Shown here: positions 16,197 through 25,065 of the stretch, piece after piece
Layout: each line of letters starts with the position of its first letter
Position numbering within the stretch: the stretch's first letter is position 1
Assembly (NCBI GenBank): GCA_044867645.1
Contig: JBIOVI010000037.1
Span: forward strand, 73,047 to 137,046
DNA from: VRUE01 sp044867645
GTDB lineage: Bacteria; Actinomycetota; Thermoleophilia; Solirubrobacterales; 70-9
Length of the DNA: 64,000 nucleotides
Direction: 5' to 3'
Made by a program: the position numbers and the translations under genes
Notes under the pieces: generated by a model
What the model was told of the DNA's origin: nothing
Database searches by the model: none
What the model saw: only the letters and a program-made list of their open reading frames with translations

Positions 16197-18518
16197 TCAG
16201 GCGGCCCGAGCCGAGGCTTGCCGCCTCGCGCCGGCTTCGCCGAGCGCGCGCCGGTAGCCGATCGCGAGCTGTTCCAGGGCGCGCTCCCAGGAGCGCGAGC
16301 GGGCGGCACGGGCGGCCGCCTCGCCGAGGCGGCCTCGCAGCGCCGGAGAGGAGGCGAGCTGCAGCAGCGCGCCAGCGAGGTGGTCGGGGTCGGGCCCACA
16401 AAGGATCCCGGTGTGGCGGTTCTCGATCAAGGCCGCGGGACCGCCCTCCCCGACCGCGACCGTCGGCAGACCGCTGGCGCCCGCCTCCAACACGACCTGG
16501 CCGTAGGTGTCGGTGCGGGAGCAGAAGAGGAAGACATCGGCGCTGGCGTAAGCGCGGGCCAGATCGTCGCCCTCGAGCCAGCCGAGGAAAGTCGCGTGCT
16601 CGCCGAGGCGGGTCTTCAACTCTCCCTCCTCGGGACCGCCGCCCGCCAGCAGCAGGTGCAGGCGCGGCTCGATCCCGCGCGCCCTGAGGAAGGTCTCGGC
16701 GAGCAGCTCGACGCCCTTCTCACGCGTCAAGCGGCCGGCGTAGAGCACCTTCAGCTCGCCCGGGAAGGCACTCGGGTCGGCTTTCTCGGCCGAGAAGCGG
16801 GTGACGTCGACGCCCCGCTCCCAGCGATCGATCCGGCCCCCCTCGGCGCCGAGCCCCAGCAGAGAGCGGTCGGCGGCCGGGCTGGGCGAGAGGACCCGCG
16901 ACGGCGCGGTGTAGAAAGCACCGAGGGCTGCGCGGGAGATCGCCTCGAGGCCACCGTCGCCGCTGCGGAGGCCGGCGTAGGTGGCGAGCTCGGTGTGATA
17001 GCTGGCCACCAGCGGCGTCGCCGAGACGCGGCTGAGCAGCGAAGCGGCGACGCCGGCTGGCCCGGGGGCGGTCACGTGAACCAGGTCGTAGCGGCCCTCG
17101 GCGAGGGTCTCGGCAAGGTCCGGCAGCCCGGGCACGCCGAGGCTCATTCCCTCGTAGAAGGGAACCTGGAGCGCCGTCGCGGCAGGCAATCGCCGATCCA
17201 CCCAGGGATCGGTGCCGACGACCTCGACGTCGAAACCGGGCACGCCCAGCTCGCGAATCTGCTCGATCGTGTGCGTCACCCCGTGCATCGCCTCGATGCC
17301 GTCGGCGATCAGGGCGACGCGGGGACGCTCGCCGCTGCGATCGGCGAGCTTCGTCTTCTCGGCGCCCAGAAAGACCGTGGGCGGCGCGTAGGGAATCGCC
17401 GGCAACAACGCCTCGAAGAGACCGGCCAGCGCCGCCGCGGGAGCTTCGCCCCGCCCCACCGCCGCGCTTCCCTCGTCGATCGCGGTGCGCAGGCGACGAT
17501 CGTGGATGCGGCGGGCGCGGCGATAGAGGTCGGCGTGCGAGAAGTCCTCCGCCTGCAGGTGGTCGATCAACTCCCTCCCCCGCGGCTCGATCGCCATCGA
17601 GCGCAGCCAGGCCTCCAGCAGGGCACGGGCGTCGTCGGGGCCGATGTCGGCGGCAATCGCGCCCTCGCGAGCGGCGCCCTGCCCGACGACCCGCTGCGCG
17701 ATCTTCAGCACCGCCGCGGGATTGGGACCAGCCTCGTCCCACTCCGGACGTGCCGGGACTTGTGCGTCCATATGGGTGCTTAAGTCCCGGCACGTCTCGC
17801 CGAGCGTCAGAGCACGCGTGGCCAGCGCCATCGCCGCGTGCGCCCACTTGGCGGCGCTGCCGTGCTCGCCGCCGGCCTCGGCTTCGCCGCTGCGCAGCCG
17901 GGCGAGAAACTCTTCCGGCGTGGAAGCGACCGGAACCTCGGTAAAGGTCCGGCCGATGTCCACGCCGGCGTGGTCGTCGGAGCCACCGATACCCGTGCTG
18001 CCGTGAGTATCGACGTAGACGACGGCGGGCATGTTCAGCTCCGCCGCGCGCGACCCGTTGCGCACCTCCCAGACTGGGAACAGCTCGGCGAGGCGACGCC
18101 GGTGGCGCCTGGTGAGCGGGGCGCCGACGTTGTAGAAGGGATGAGCCAGGGCAGAGGCGATCTCGTTCTCGCGAAGGTATGCGGCGCAGGCCTCGACGTC
18201 GCCGGCGTATGCCTGCAGCCACTCGTGGTCTCCGGGAGTGATCCCGTAACAGAGGACGTGAACCGCCTGGGGCTCGCCGGCGAAGCGGGCGGTCAGCTCC
18301 TCGGAGACGAAGCAGTCGGGACGGTCGGCCAGCTCCAGGCAACCGTCGATCGTGTCGTGGTCGGTGATCGTGACGAAGTCCATCCCCCGCCGCTTCGCCA
18401 GCTCGTAGACCTCCCGCGGCGGCGTGGCGCACTCGGGCAGTCCAAGTGAGCGCTGGACCCCCAGCCGCGAGAGCTGGGAAGCGGTGGAGTGGCAGTGCAG
18501 ATCAACACGGGAAGTCAT
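16197..18518 (-). CDS. Fusion of a PHP metal-dependent phosphoesterase domain and a GT4 glycosyltransferase
   Basis: A 773-residue two-enzyme protein. Residues 1 to about 215 are a PHP domain: VDLHCHSTAS (HxH), FVTITDHDTIDG, ALAHPFYN and GSDDHAGVDIG give the metal ligands of this phosphatase/phosphoesterase family. About 215-390 is a helical linker. From about 395 it is a GT-B glycosyltransferase: RVALIADGIEAMHGVTHT, an N-lobe, then VLYAGRLTREKGVELL, LLLAGGGPEEGEL, FLFCSRTDTYGQVVLEAGASGLP with the usual E-x7-E region. The substrates are unknown; diglucosyl-diacylglycerol or other cell-envelope sugars would fit GT4. It sits between ppk and the CHAD genes. Confidence 0.88.
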   Translation of the reverse strand: MTSRVDLHCHSTASQLSRLGVQRSLGLPECATPPREVYELAKRRGMDFVTITDHDTIDGCLELADRPDCFVSEELTARFAGEPQAVHVLCYGITPGDHEWLQAYAGDVEACAAYLRENEIASALAHPFYNVGAPLTRRHRRRLAELFPVWEVRNGSRAAELNMPAVVYVDTHGSTGIGGSDDHAGVDIGRTFTEVPVASTPEEFLARLRSGEAEAGGEHGSAAKWAHAAMALATRALTLGETCRDLSTHMDAQVPARPEWDEAGPNPAAVLKIAQRVVGQGAAREGAIAADIGPDDARALLEAWLRSMAIEPRGRELIDHLQAEDFSHADLYRRARRIHDRRLRTAIDEGSAAVGRGEAPAAALAGLFEALLPAIPYAPPTVFLGAEKTKLADRSGERPRVALIADGIEAMHGVTHTIEQIRELGVPGFDVEVVGTDPWVDRRLPAATALQVPFYEGMSLGVPGLPDLAETLAEGRYDLVHVTAPGPAGVAASLLSRVSATPLVASYHTELATYAGLRSGDGGLEAISRAALGAFYTAPSRVLSPSPAADRSLLGLGAEGGRIDRWERGVDVTRFSAEKADPSAFPGELKVLYAGRLTREKGVELLAETFLRARGIEPRLHLLLAGGGPEEGELKTRLGEHATFLGWLEGDDLARAYASADVFLFCSRTDTYGQVVLEAGASGLPTVAVGEGGPAALIENRHTGILCGPDPDHLAGALLQLASSPALRGRLGEAAARAARSRSWERALEQLAIGYRRALGEAGARRQASARAA

Positions 18519-18590
18519 CGGTGTCTTCCTCTCTATATCCGTCAGGTCGCTTCCCAGATTCGCCGCTAAGCAGGGGAAACGTGTGAACAG

Positions 18591-19013
18591 TCAGTGAAGG
18601 GCGCGTTTGAGAGCCGTCCAGGTGCCCTTCTCGGCGTGCTCCTCCCAAAGCTCGCGAAATCGCTGAAAGAGCAACTCGCGCCGGGTTCGCAGCAGGTCGC
18701 GCAGAGACTCGATTCCCCAGGCGCGGGGCAGCATCAGGTCGCAGTCGTGGATGTCGCCGAGCACCCCCTGCAGATCCTTGGCAGCCCCGCGAGCCGCCTT
18801 TGCCTCCGGTCCGAAACAGGACTCGGTGATTTCGAGAACGTAACGCAGCCGCTTGGCGGCGATCCGCATGTCGTGCTGCGCGGTGGAGGAGGACGGCTCG
18901 AGCGCCGCCGGCACGAAGGAATGCAGCTCGTCCAGCCTGGTGCGGACGATCCGCGCCGCGTTCGGTCGCACCGGAGCCGCCGGATCCAATCCCTCCACCG
19001 GGCGTGCCTTCAC
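18591..19013 (-). CDS. CHAD domain protein, C-terminal-half type
   Basis: A 140-residue protein that matches the second half of a CHAD domain: AQHDMRIAAKRLRYVLEITESCFGPEA (pieces HDMRIAAKRLRYVLEI and ESCFGPEA) and LQGVLGDIHDCDLMLP, rich in basic residues facing one side. CHAD domains bind inorganic polyphosphate. Its GTG start overlaps the stop of the preceding CHAD gene as GTGA (19010-19013), so both halves are translated in a coupled way. A normal CHAD protein joins both halves in one chain; this may be gene fission or a frameshift. Confidence 0.8.
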   Translation of the reverse strand: MKARPVEGLDPAAPVRPNAARIVRTRLDELHSFVPAALEPSSSTAQHDMRIAAKRLRYVLEITESCFGPEAKAARGAAKDLQGVLGDIHDCDLMLPRAWGIESLRDLLRTRRELLFQRFRELWEEHAEKGTWTALKRALH

Positions 19014-19486
19014 CCTTGCGCCTCCTTCGCCAGCTTGCGCAGGCGGCGTCGGAGCTTCCCCAACCGCTTCGGCCGCACGAATGGAGCCAGCTCCTCGTTG
19101 GCGCGGCGCTGCTCCTCGCGCAGGCGCCCAATCAGCGCCGCCACCGCCGGCCGGTCCCGCTCCGGGGCCTCACTCGCGAACGCCTCGAGGAAATCGATCG
19201 AGACGTCGCGATCGCGCCGCTCGCCGAGGGCGTCGGCCAGCAGCTTTACCCGCTTCAGCGCCCGGCGATGACGCCTGGCGGGAAAGCACGGCTCGAAGAC
19301 CTCCAAGGCGGCACGCAGCCGCCGCGTAGCCACCCGCATGTCATGCACCCGCTCGATGTCGGTCGTGTCGAGAACACCGTCCGCGAACTCGAAGACCTCA
19401 GCGGCGCGCACCTCGATCACCCGTGCCGCAGCAGCCCCGAACGGCTCCTCGCAATCGAAACCGGGCACCTCGCGTGCTCGCGCCAC
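19010..19486 (-). CDS. CHAD domain protein, N-terminal-half type
   Basis: A 158-residue protein matching the first half of a CHAD domain: IERVHDMRVATRRLRAALEVFEP with the conserved HDMRVATRRLR, ALKRVKLLADALGERRDRDV, and a very basic C-terminus (RPKRLGKLRRRLRKLAKEA). GTG at 19486 is preceded by -10-like TAGCCT (19493-19498) at 6 bases. It lies between ppx and the second CHAD half, close to ppk; a polyphosphate-binding role follows from the family. The chain ends normally before the overlapping start of the next gene. Confidence 0.8.
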   Translation of the reverse strand: MARAREVPGFDCEEPFGAAAARVIEVRAAEVFEFADGVLDTTDIERVHDMRVATRRLRAALEVFEPCFPARRHRRALKRVKLLADALGERRDRDVSIDFLEAFASEAPERDRPAVAALIGRLREEQRRANEELAPFVRPKRLGKLRRRLRKLAKEAQG

Positions 19487-19523
19487 GTGCCCAGGCTAAC
19501 CATCCGCGGACGCGGCGGACGGC

Positions 19524-20429
19524 TTAGGCCGCGATGCGGGCTGGCGAGGAGCCGTTGGCGTCGCCGTTGAGCCGATCGAGAATGACCCCCTCGCGCAATC
19601 CGCCCTTGCCAATCTGCAATGGCTGCCCAAGCAGGTCCGAGAGCTTCTCCAGCAGCAGAACCCCGGTGGCGAGAATCCGCACGCGCACCGGATCGAGCTC
19701 GAAGCGGCGCGCCACCTCGGCGGCGGGGTCGCTCGCCAGGACCCGAATCCCGCGCTCCAACGTCTCGTACTCGAGCACCGCGCCGACCAGGCGTCGCAGC
19801 GAGGTGGCGCTGCCGCCGACCGCCACCGCCTGCGCGGGCTGCGCGACCTCGACCCCGCTGAAGATGTCATCGATTCGGTCGCGCACCTTGCGAATCTCCG
19901 CCGCCGAAGGCGGGTCGGAGCCGATCAGCTCGTCGGCAAGGACCCCCGAGCCGACCGACCAGGAACGGACCTCCTGCACGCCGCCCGGCACGGTTCCGAG
20001 GATGATCTCGGTCGAGCCACCGCCGACGTCGACGACGCCGATCCGGCCATCGACCGGATGCCCCAGGGCTTTCGTCGCGCCGATGAAGGAGAGACGGCCC
20101 TCCTCCTCCTCGCTGAGGACGTCGACGGGCACTCCGGATGCCTCGTCGATCGCTTGCGCGACCGCCGCACCGTTGGTCGCTTCGCGGACGGCCGCGGTGG
20201 CAACCGAGCGAATCGTCTCCGCCCCCAGCTCGCGGGCAAGCCGGACTTGGGTCGCGACGACCTCTGCGACCTCCGCGGCCTTCTCGGCCGGAATCGCTCC
20301 GCCGTCGAGCGCCTTGTTGATCCGGGTGTAGGCACGCTGCTCCATCACCTTCTTCAGCTGCCCATCGACGGGTTCGGCGACGAGCAAGCGCGTCGTGTTG
20401 GAGCCGATATCGATTGCGGCGCAGAGCAT
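19524..20429 (-). CDS. ppx: Exopolyphosphatase (Ppx/GppA family)
   Basis: A 301-residue actin/hexokinase-fold phosphatase that removes terminal phosphate from polyphosphate or pppGpp. Family motifs: AAIDIGSNTTRLLVAEP at the start, SVATAAVREATNG, the catalytic EEEEGRLSFIGA, VVDVGGGSTEIILG, and AVGGSATSLRRL. It is the short form without the C-terminal HD-like domain, as is usual in Actinobacteria. It is next to the CHAD pair and 3.3 kb from ppk, which favours polyphosphate as the substrate. Confidence 0.93.
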   Translation of the reverse strand: MLCAAIDIGSNTTRLLVAEPVDGQLKKVMEQRAYTRINKALDGGAIPAEKAAEVAEVVATQVRLARELGAETIRSVATAAVREATNGAAVAQAIDEASGVPVDVLSEEEEGRLSFIGATKALGHPVDGRIGVVDVGGGSTEIILGTVPGGVQEVRSWSVGSGVLADELIGSDPPSAAEIRKVRDRIDDIFSGVEVAQPAQAVAVGGSATSLRRLVGAVLEYETLERGIRVLASDPAAEVARRFELDPVRVRILATGVLLLEKLSDLLGQPLQIGKGGLREGVILDRLNGDANGSSPARIAA

Positions 20430-20502
20430 CCCGGAACCTGTGGGTGATCTTCCCAGACCGGCCGGATCTCAATCCAAGAGCTCGCACGAGCCGAGGCGAC
20501 CC

Positions 20503-20533
20503 TTGACAAACAAGCCCCGCCAGCGAATAGGAT
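20503..20533 (+). promoter_or_regulatory. Promoter-like sequence upstream of the 20595 gene
   Basis: TTGACA at 20503-20508 and TAGGAT at 20528-20533 with a 19-base spacer. It lies in the divergent region after ppx and is followed by an AT-rich stretch (20542-20570) that contrasts with the surroundings. The spacer is longer than ideal, so the call is tentative. Confidence 0.35.
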
Positions 20534-20594
20534 CGCTCACGTGATTGTTAAAAATACTTATTGATAATGCTGTGATTCCGAGCGAGGTGGGAAG

Positions 20595-20999
20595 TTGGGT
20601 CTATTAGATAACGCACTATTCGGCTCGCCGAAACCAACCGGAGAAGCCGGCGACGAAGTGATCAAGGCCCGCGAGTTCGACATCACCCAGTACGGGAAGA
20701 AGATGGCAGTGCTCATCGGCGTCCTCGTCCCAGCGATCGTCGGGGCTCTGAAGCTGTTCCACGTCCAAGAGGTGTCGGAGGCGATGGTGATCGCGGCCCT
20801 CGGCGTGACGGCGGTCGCCATCCTCAGTGCCAGCCTCGTGATGGCGGTCGACATGATCGCCAGGGCGCTCGTCACCAGTGCCAGCAAACCGGCTGCCACG
20901 TCTGCTGCGTCCGCCACCGCGGACGACGACGGAAGGCCCGATCCACTCAAGCCGGGCGAAAAGCGGAAGGAAACGACGGTCGAAATCTCTCAGAGCTAG
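20595..20999 (+). CDS. Small membrane protein of unknown function
   Basis: A 134-residue protein with two hydrophobic helices, about residues 37-55 (KMAVLIGVLVPAIVGALK) and 65-90 (AMVIAALGVTAVAILSASLV), and a polar tail rich in Lys, Asp and Ser. It starts with TTG, supported by GAGGTGG just upstream. Its stop is 5 bases before the phosphoesterase gene, so the two are probably one operon. No family recognised. Confidence 0.6.
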   Translation: MGLLDNALFGSPKPTGEAGDEVIKAREFDITQYGKKMAVLIGVLVPAIVGALKLFHVQEVSEAMVIAALGVTAVAILSASLVMAVDMIARALVTSASKPAATSAASATADDDGRPDPLKPGEKRKETTVEISQS

Positions 21000-21004
21000 C
21001 TGCC

Positions 21005-22495
21005 GTGCGGGCGCCAGTGGAGGAGCGCACGGCAGCGCCGGATCCATCCTCCCCCCTCGACGAGATACAGAACATCGTCGTTCTGATGATGGAGAACCGG
21101 TCTTTCGACCAGATGCTGGGCTACCTGAAAAAGTCGGGGATGCCCGACGTGAACGGCCTCCGCGGAGGAGAGATCAATTACGACGAGGCGGGCAATCCCT
21201 ACCCGTCGTACCCGTTTGCCCCCGGGGAAACCGCCTTCCGGCTCCCCGGCAAAGACGTAAAGGCTCTCGATCCCTGCCACGGACGGGACTGCGTTACCGA
21301 ACAGCTCGCCGGAGGCAACGGGGGCTTCGTCAAGAACTTCATCAAAGAAAAGAACCCACCGCCGGATAAACGGAAAATCGTTATGGGTCACTACACGGAC
21401 GAGCAGCTCCCGGTGTATGACTTCCTCGCCCGCCAGTACTGCATCTGCGACGCTTGGCATTCCTCGATTCCCGGCGACACCTGGCCGAATCGCCTCTACT
21501 CCCTGGCCGGCCGCGATACCGACCCGGTCGGCCATAAACCGGGGCTACTGCGCCGGGCCCTGCGTGCGCTGGCCGGCGTTCCGGTCATCAAGGGACTGGC
21601 GAACGCGCCAATCTTCGAAGTCGCAGCCTTCACCAACCACTTGCGCGACGGCGATTGGCGCTGGTACTCGCATGACCCAGCGACCCTGCGCGCGGCGGAC
21701 GGCGAGTACCGCAAGCCCCGCCACCTCAGGCGGGACAACTTCGCCTTCTTCAACCGTAAGAAGGTCAACGTCGTGACGAGGACCTTCGAGTCGCCGATCG
21801 TCGGCGGCAACAGCTTCCTCGACGACGCCGCAGCGGGCAAATTGCGACCGGTCTCCTGGATCGACCCAAACTTCTTCGACCTCAGGGTGCTGGACCCGAA
21901 TTCCGATGACGACCATCCGCCCTCGGACGTGCATGCCGGACAAGCCCTCGTGCTGGAGATCTACGAGGCCCTCGTCAACAGCCCACAGTGGGAGAACACG
22001 ATGCTGGTCGTCGTCTACGACGAGCACGGCGGCTTCTATGACCACGTCGAACCGCCTCCTGCCCCGGCCGACGGCTCAGGGCGAGAGAGGCTTGGCGTGC
22101 GAGTACCGGCGCTGGTCGTCGGGCCGCGGGTCCGTCAGGACGTCTACAAGGAGACGCTCGAGCACACCAGCCTGCCGAAGACGATCCTCAGCCGCTTCGC
22201 CGCCCAGCCGGAGCGAGCGCTGGCCAAGATGCCCGGGAGCATCGGCCAAGCCCGCGACCTCGGCGACGTGCTGCTCGACCATCCGCGTACGGACATCCCC
22301 GACCACGGCTTCCTGCACGACAAGATCGACGCCTGGCGCAACGAAGCGCGCTCCGATCATCGAGCACGAGCTGGCCGCCCCTCGCCCGCCTCCGAAGGCG
22401 CCGGCCAGCCGCTGGTGCTGCACGACTTCCAGGACGAATTCGCCCAGTTCGCGCTGGCGATGCGGGACCTCGGTCTGCCCCCCGGCCAGCCCTAA
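21005..22495 (+). CDS. Phosphoesterase family protein (phospholipase C / acid phosphatase type)
   Basis: A 496-residue member of the phosphoesterase family that includes bacterial phospholipase C and AcpA. The family start is clear: IQNIVVLMMENRSFDQMLGY with the metal/nucleophile ENRSFD motif, then KIVMGHYTDEQLPVYDFLA, DAWHSSIPGDTWPNRLYSLAG, and VVYDEHGGFYDHVEPP. No signal peptide is visible on the predicted start (GTG 21005), although Tat export is common in the family. In this neighbourhood a role in releasing phosphate from lipids or esters is likely. Confidence 0.85.
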   Translation: MRAPVEERTAAPDPSSPLDEIQNIVVLMMENRSFDQMLGYLKKSGMPDVNGLRGGEINYDEAGNPYPSYPFAPGETAFRLPGKDVKALDPCHGRDCVTEQLAGGNGGFVKNFIKEKNPPPDKRKIVMGHYTDEQLPVYDFLARQYCICDAWHSSIPGDTWPNRLYSLAGRDTDPVGHKPGLLRRALRALAGVPVIKGLANAPIFEVAAFTNHLRDGDWRWYSHDPATLRAADGEYRKPRHLRRDNFAFFNRKKVNVVTRTFESPIVGGNSFLDDAAAGKLRPVSWIDPNFFDLRVLDPNSDDDHPPSDVHAGQALVLEIYEALVNSPQWENTMLVVVYDEHGGFYDHVEPPPAPADGSGRERLGVRVPALVVGPRVRQDVYKETLEHTSLPKTILSRFAAQPERALAKMPGSIGQARDLGDVLLDHPRTDIPDHGFLHDKIDAWRNEARSDHRARAGRPSPASEGAGQPLVLHDFQDEFAQFALAMRDLGLPPGQP

Positions 22496-22500
22496 AGCGA

Positions 22501-23202
22501 CTAGCGAAGGTGGGGCGGCTCGCCGGGGTGCGAGGCGTCCTCGAACTCGCGGAAGAGCCCAGTTACGACGAAGGCGACCTGCTCGCCGATGTCGACCGCG
22601 TTGTCGCCGATTCGCTCGATCGCCCGCGCCGCGAGCAGCATCGTCATCGCCCACTCGCGGCTGTCGGGATCGTCGCCGATCTCCAGCGCCAGGCTGAAGC
22701 ACTGACGATTCAGGTTGTCGACCACGTCATCCTGGCGGACCAGGTCGCGCGCCATCTCCACGTTGCGATCCTCGAAGGCGCGCTTCGACTGGCTGATCAG
22801 GGTACGTGCCTGCTTGCCCATGGTCAGGATCAGCTTCACCATCTCCTCGTCGGCCGGCGGCTCGTTGCCGGTCAACGGAATCATCTTGCAGATGTTCACG
22901 CACTGATCCCCCATCCGCTCGACGTTCTTCAGCACGTGGAGGAGCGCTGAGATCAGCCGCAGGTCGGTCGCCACCGGCGACTGGGTGGCGAGCAGCGTGA
23001 TGAGCGCCTGGTGCACCTCCAGATAGCGGCCGTCTATGCGGTCGTCATCGGCGATCACGATCTGCGCCAGCTCGACATCCTGGTGCTCGACCGCCTCGAG
23101 AGTCCGTCCCACGGCAGCGCTGACCAAGTCGAGCCCGCCAAGACCGCTCGCCTCGAGCAGCTCCAGTTCCTCCTGGTAGTGGACCCGAGTCTGCTCGACC
23201 AT
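22501..23202 (-). CDS. phoU: Phosphate uptake regulator PhoU
   Basis: A 233-residue protein made of two three-helix PhoU repeats. The repeats show the metal-binding acidic patterns: ADDDRIDGRYLEVHQALITLLATQSPVATDLRLISALL and QDDVVDNLNRQCFSLAL with AIERIGDNAVDIGEQVAFVVTG (shown as family landmarks VATDLRLISALL, VERMGDQCVNI, ERIGDNAVDIGEQ). PhoU damps Pst transport and PHO signalling when phosphate is ample. The start is 8 bases after pstB; it is the last gene of pstSCAB-phoU. Confidence 0.95.
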   Translation of the reverse strand: MVEQTRVHYQEELELLEASGLGGLDLVSAAVGRTLEAVEHQDVELAQIVIADDDRIDGRYLEVHQALITLLATQSPVATDLRLISALLHVLKNVERMGDQCVNICKMIPLTGNEPPADEEMVKLILTMGKQARTLISQSKRAFEDRNVEMARDLVRQDDVVDNLNRQCFSLALEIGDDPDSREWAMTMLLAARAIERIGDNAVDIGEQVAFVVTGLFREFEDASHPGEPPHLR

Positions 23203-23210
23203 CGAATTCG

Positions 23211-24116
23211 CTACCCGACTTTGCCCGAGACGTAGTCCTCGGTGCGCTGATCGGCTGGATTGGTGAAGATCCTCTCGGTCTCGTCGTACTCGACCAGGCG
23301 GCCCCAGCGGTTTTCCTCGTCGGCGTCGAGCTCGACCATCAGGAAGGCGGTCCGGTCCGAGACCCGCGCCGCCTGCTGCATGTTGTGGGTGACGATCACG
23401 ATCGAGAACTCCTTCTTCAGCTCGATCATCAGATCCTCGATCTTGCCGGTCGAGATCGGGTCGAGCGCCGAGCAGGGCTCGTCCATCAGGATCGTGTCGG
23501 GATTGACGGCGATGCAGCGGGCGATGCAGAGGCGCTGCTGCTGACCGCCGGAGAGGCCGAAGGCGTTGTCGTCGAGGCGGTCCTTGACCTCCTCCCAGAG
23601 CGCCGCTCCGCGCAGGGCTTCCTCGACGGTCTTGTCGAGGTCGTCCTTCTCGCCAAGGATGCGAGGACCAAAGGCGACGTTGTCGTAGATCGACTTCGGG
23701 AAGGGATTCGGTTTCTGGAAGACCATCCCGATCAGCTTGCGGACCTGGACCGGGTCGACGGTTGGGCCGTAGAGATCCTCGCCGTGGTAGAGCAGCTCGC
23801 CCTGGACTTCGGCGCCAGGGATCAGGTCGTTCATCCGGTTGAAGCAGCGCAGCAGCGTGCTCTTGCCGCAACCGGAGGGACCGATCAGCGCCGTAACGTC
23901 GTTGCGATGGATGTCCATCGAGATGTCCCTGACCGCGGTCACGCCGTTGTAGAGGACGCCGGCGCCCTTCAGCTCGAAGACCTTCTCCCGCTTGCCTGAG
24001 GCGCCGTGCTGGAATTCGGCCGGCCGCACCGCGATCGCCGCTCGCTCGGCCGCCGCTTCGCGGCCCGACCGCCCGGTCTCAGCTCTGCTCTCGTCCTGGG
24101 CCATCCGCTCGCTCAC
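23211..24116 (-). CDS. pstB: Phosphate ABC transporter ATP-binding protein
   Basis: A 301-residue ATPase that drives phosphate import by PstCA. Walker A GPSGCGKSTLL, Q-loop VFQKPNPFPKSIYDNV, signature LSGGQQQRLCIARC, Walker B ILMDEPCSALDP and the switch His in VIVTHNMQQA are all present. The N-terminus is about 40 residues longer than in E. coli; the ATG four codons after the GTG at 24116 would be an alternative start. It lies between pstA and phoU. Confidence 0.96.
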   Translation of the reverse strand: MSERMAQDESRAETGRSGREAAAERAAIAVRPAEFQHGASGKREKVFELKGAGVLYNGVTAVRDISMDIHRNDVTALIGPSGCGKSTLLRCFNRMNDLIPGAEVQGELLYHGEDLYGPTVDPVQVRKLIGMVFQKPNPFPKSIYDNVAFGPRILGEKDDLDKTVEEALRGAALWEEVKDRLDDNAFGLSGGQQQRLCIARCIAVNPDTILMDEPCSALDPISTGKIEDLMIELKKEFSIVIVTHNMQQAARVSDRTAFLMVELDADEENRWGRLVEYDETERIFTNPADQRTEDYVSGKVG

Positions 24117-24126
24117 AATAGTTCAC

Positions 24127-25065
24127 CTACCACCTCTGCTCGTAACGATTTCGTAGCCAGACCGCGACCGAGTTCATCGCCAGCAGCACGACGAGCATCA
24201 CGATGATGCCTGCCGCGGCCAGGGCCTGGAACTCCTCCTGCGGTCGCGTGGCGTAGTTGTAGATCTGCACCGGCAGCGCCGTGTAGCCGCCGCTGAGCGG
24301 CTCCGGATCGAAGGTGACGAAGGCGGCGGCTCCGACCAGCAGCAGCGGTGCCGCCTCCCCCAGCGCGCGCGAGACGGCGAGAATGATCCCGGTGATGATC
24401 CCCGGGATCGAGGCGGGCAGGACCTGCCTGCGAATCGTCTGCCACTTGGTCGCACCGAGGGCAAGCGAGCCCTGGCGGATCGAGTCGGGAACCGCGCGGA
24501 TCGCCTCGCGAGCGGCGATGATCACCATCGGCAGGACGAGCAAAGCCAGGGTCAGCGAGCCGGCGGCGAGGACGAAGCCGAGGTCGAGCGGGCCGCGGAC
24601 GATGAAGCCGAGCCCGAGGATGCCGTAGATGATCGAGGGGACGGCGGCGAGGTTCTGGATGTTGATCTCGATCAGGCGATTCCACCAGCGAGTCTTGTCC
24701 GCGTACTCCTCGAGGTAGAGCGCGGCGCCGACCCCGATCGGCACGACGAAGAGGATCACGCCGGCGATCAGCTCCAACGAGCCGATGATCGCCGGACGGA
24801 AGCCCGCGCTCTCGGGACGGATGGACGAGGGCCCCTCGGTGAAGAGGTCGGGGCTGAGCGCCGGGGCTCCTTTGACGAAGGCCTGGACGAGCAGCGCGAT
24901 CAACCCCGCCAGGGCGATCAGGATCGCCAGCATGAGCAGAGCGGCGAAGACCAGGTTGCGGATGACATCGCCGCGCGGCTGGTTGCTCAGCATCGCCCGC
25001 GTCGTCGCTCGGGCGCCGGCGACCGCCAGCCGGTTGCGAGGGGCGGCCGCGCCCGGCTCGGCCAT
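24127..25065 (-). CDS. pstA: Phosphate ABC transporter permease PstA
   Basis: A 312-residue inner-membrane permease with about six helices. PstA landmarks: VVPIGVGAALYLEEYAD, NLAAVPSIIYGILGLGFI and the EAA-type coupling loop AIRAVPDSIRQGSLALGATKWQTI. Its ATG shares a base with the pstC stop (TGATG), indicating coupled translation. Forms the channel with PstC. Confidence 0.95.
   Translation of the reverse strand: MAEPGAAAPRNRLAVAGARATTRAMLSNQPRGDVIRNLVFAALLMLAILIALAGLIALLVQAFVKGAPALSPDLFTEGPSSIRPESAGFRPAIIGSLELIAGVILFVVPIGVGAALYLEEYADKTRWWNRLIEINIQNLAAVPSIIYGILGLGFIVRGPLDLGFVLAAGSLTLALLVLPMVIIAAREAIRAVPDSIRQGSLALGATKWQTIRRQVLPASIPGIITGIILAVSRALGEAAPLLLVGAAAFVTFDPEPLSGGYTALPVQIYNYATRPQEEFQALAAAGIIVMLVVLLAMNSVAVWLRNRYEQRW

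Noticed and set aside
14799..17783. Very long plus-strand open frame (about 990 codons) opposite ppk and the PHP-GT gene
   Set aside because: Its translation has no recognisable domain and mirrors the codon bias of the antisense genes; long antisense frames are expected in GC-rich DNA.
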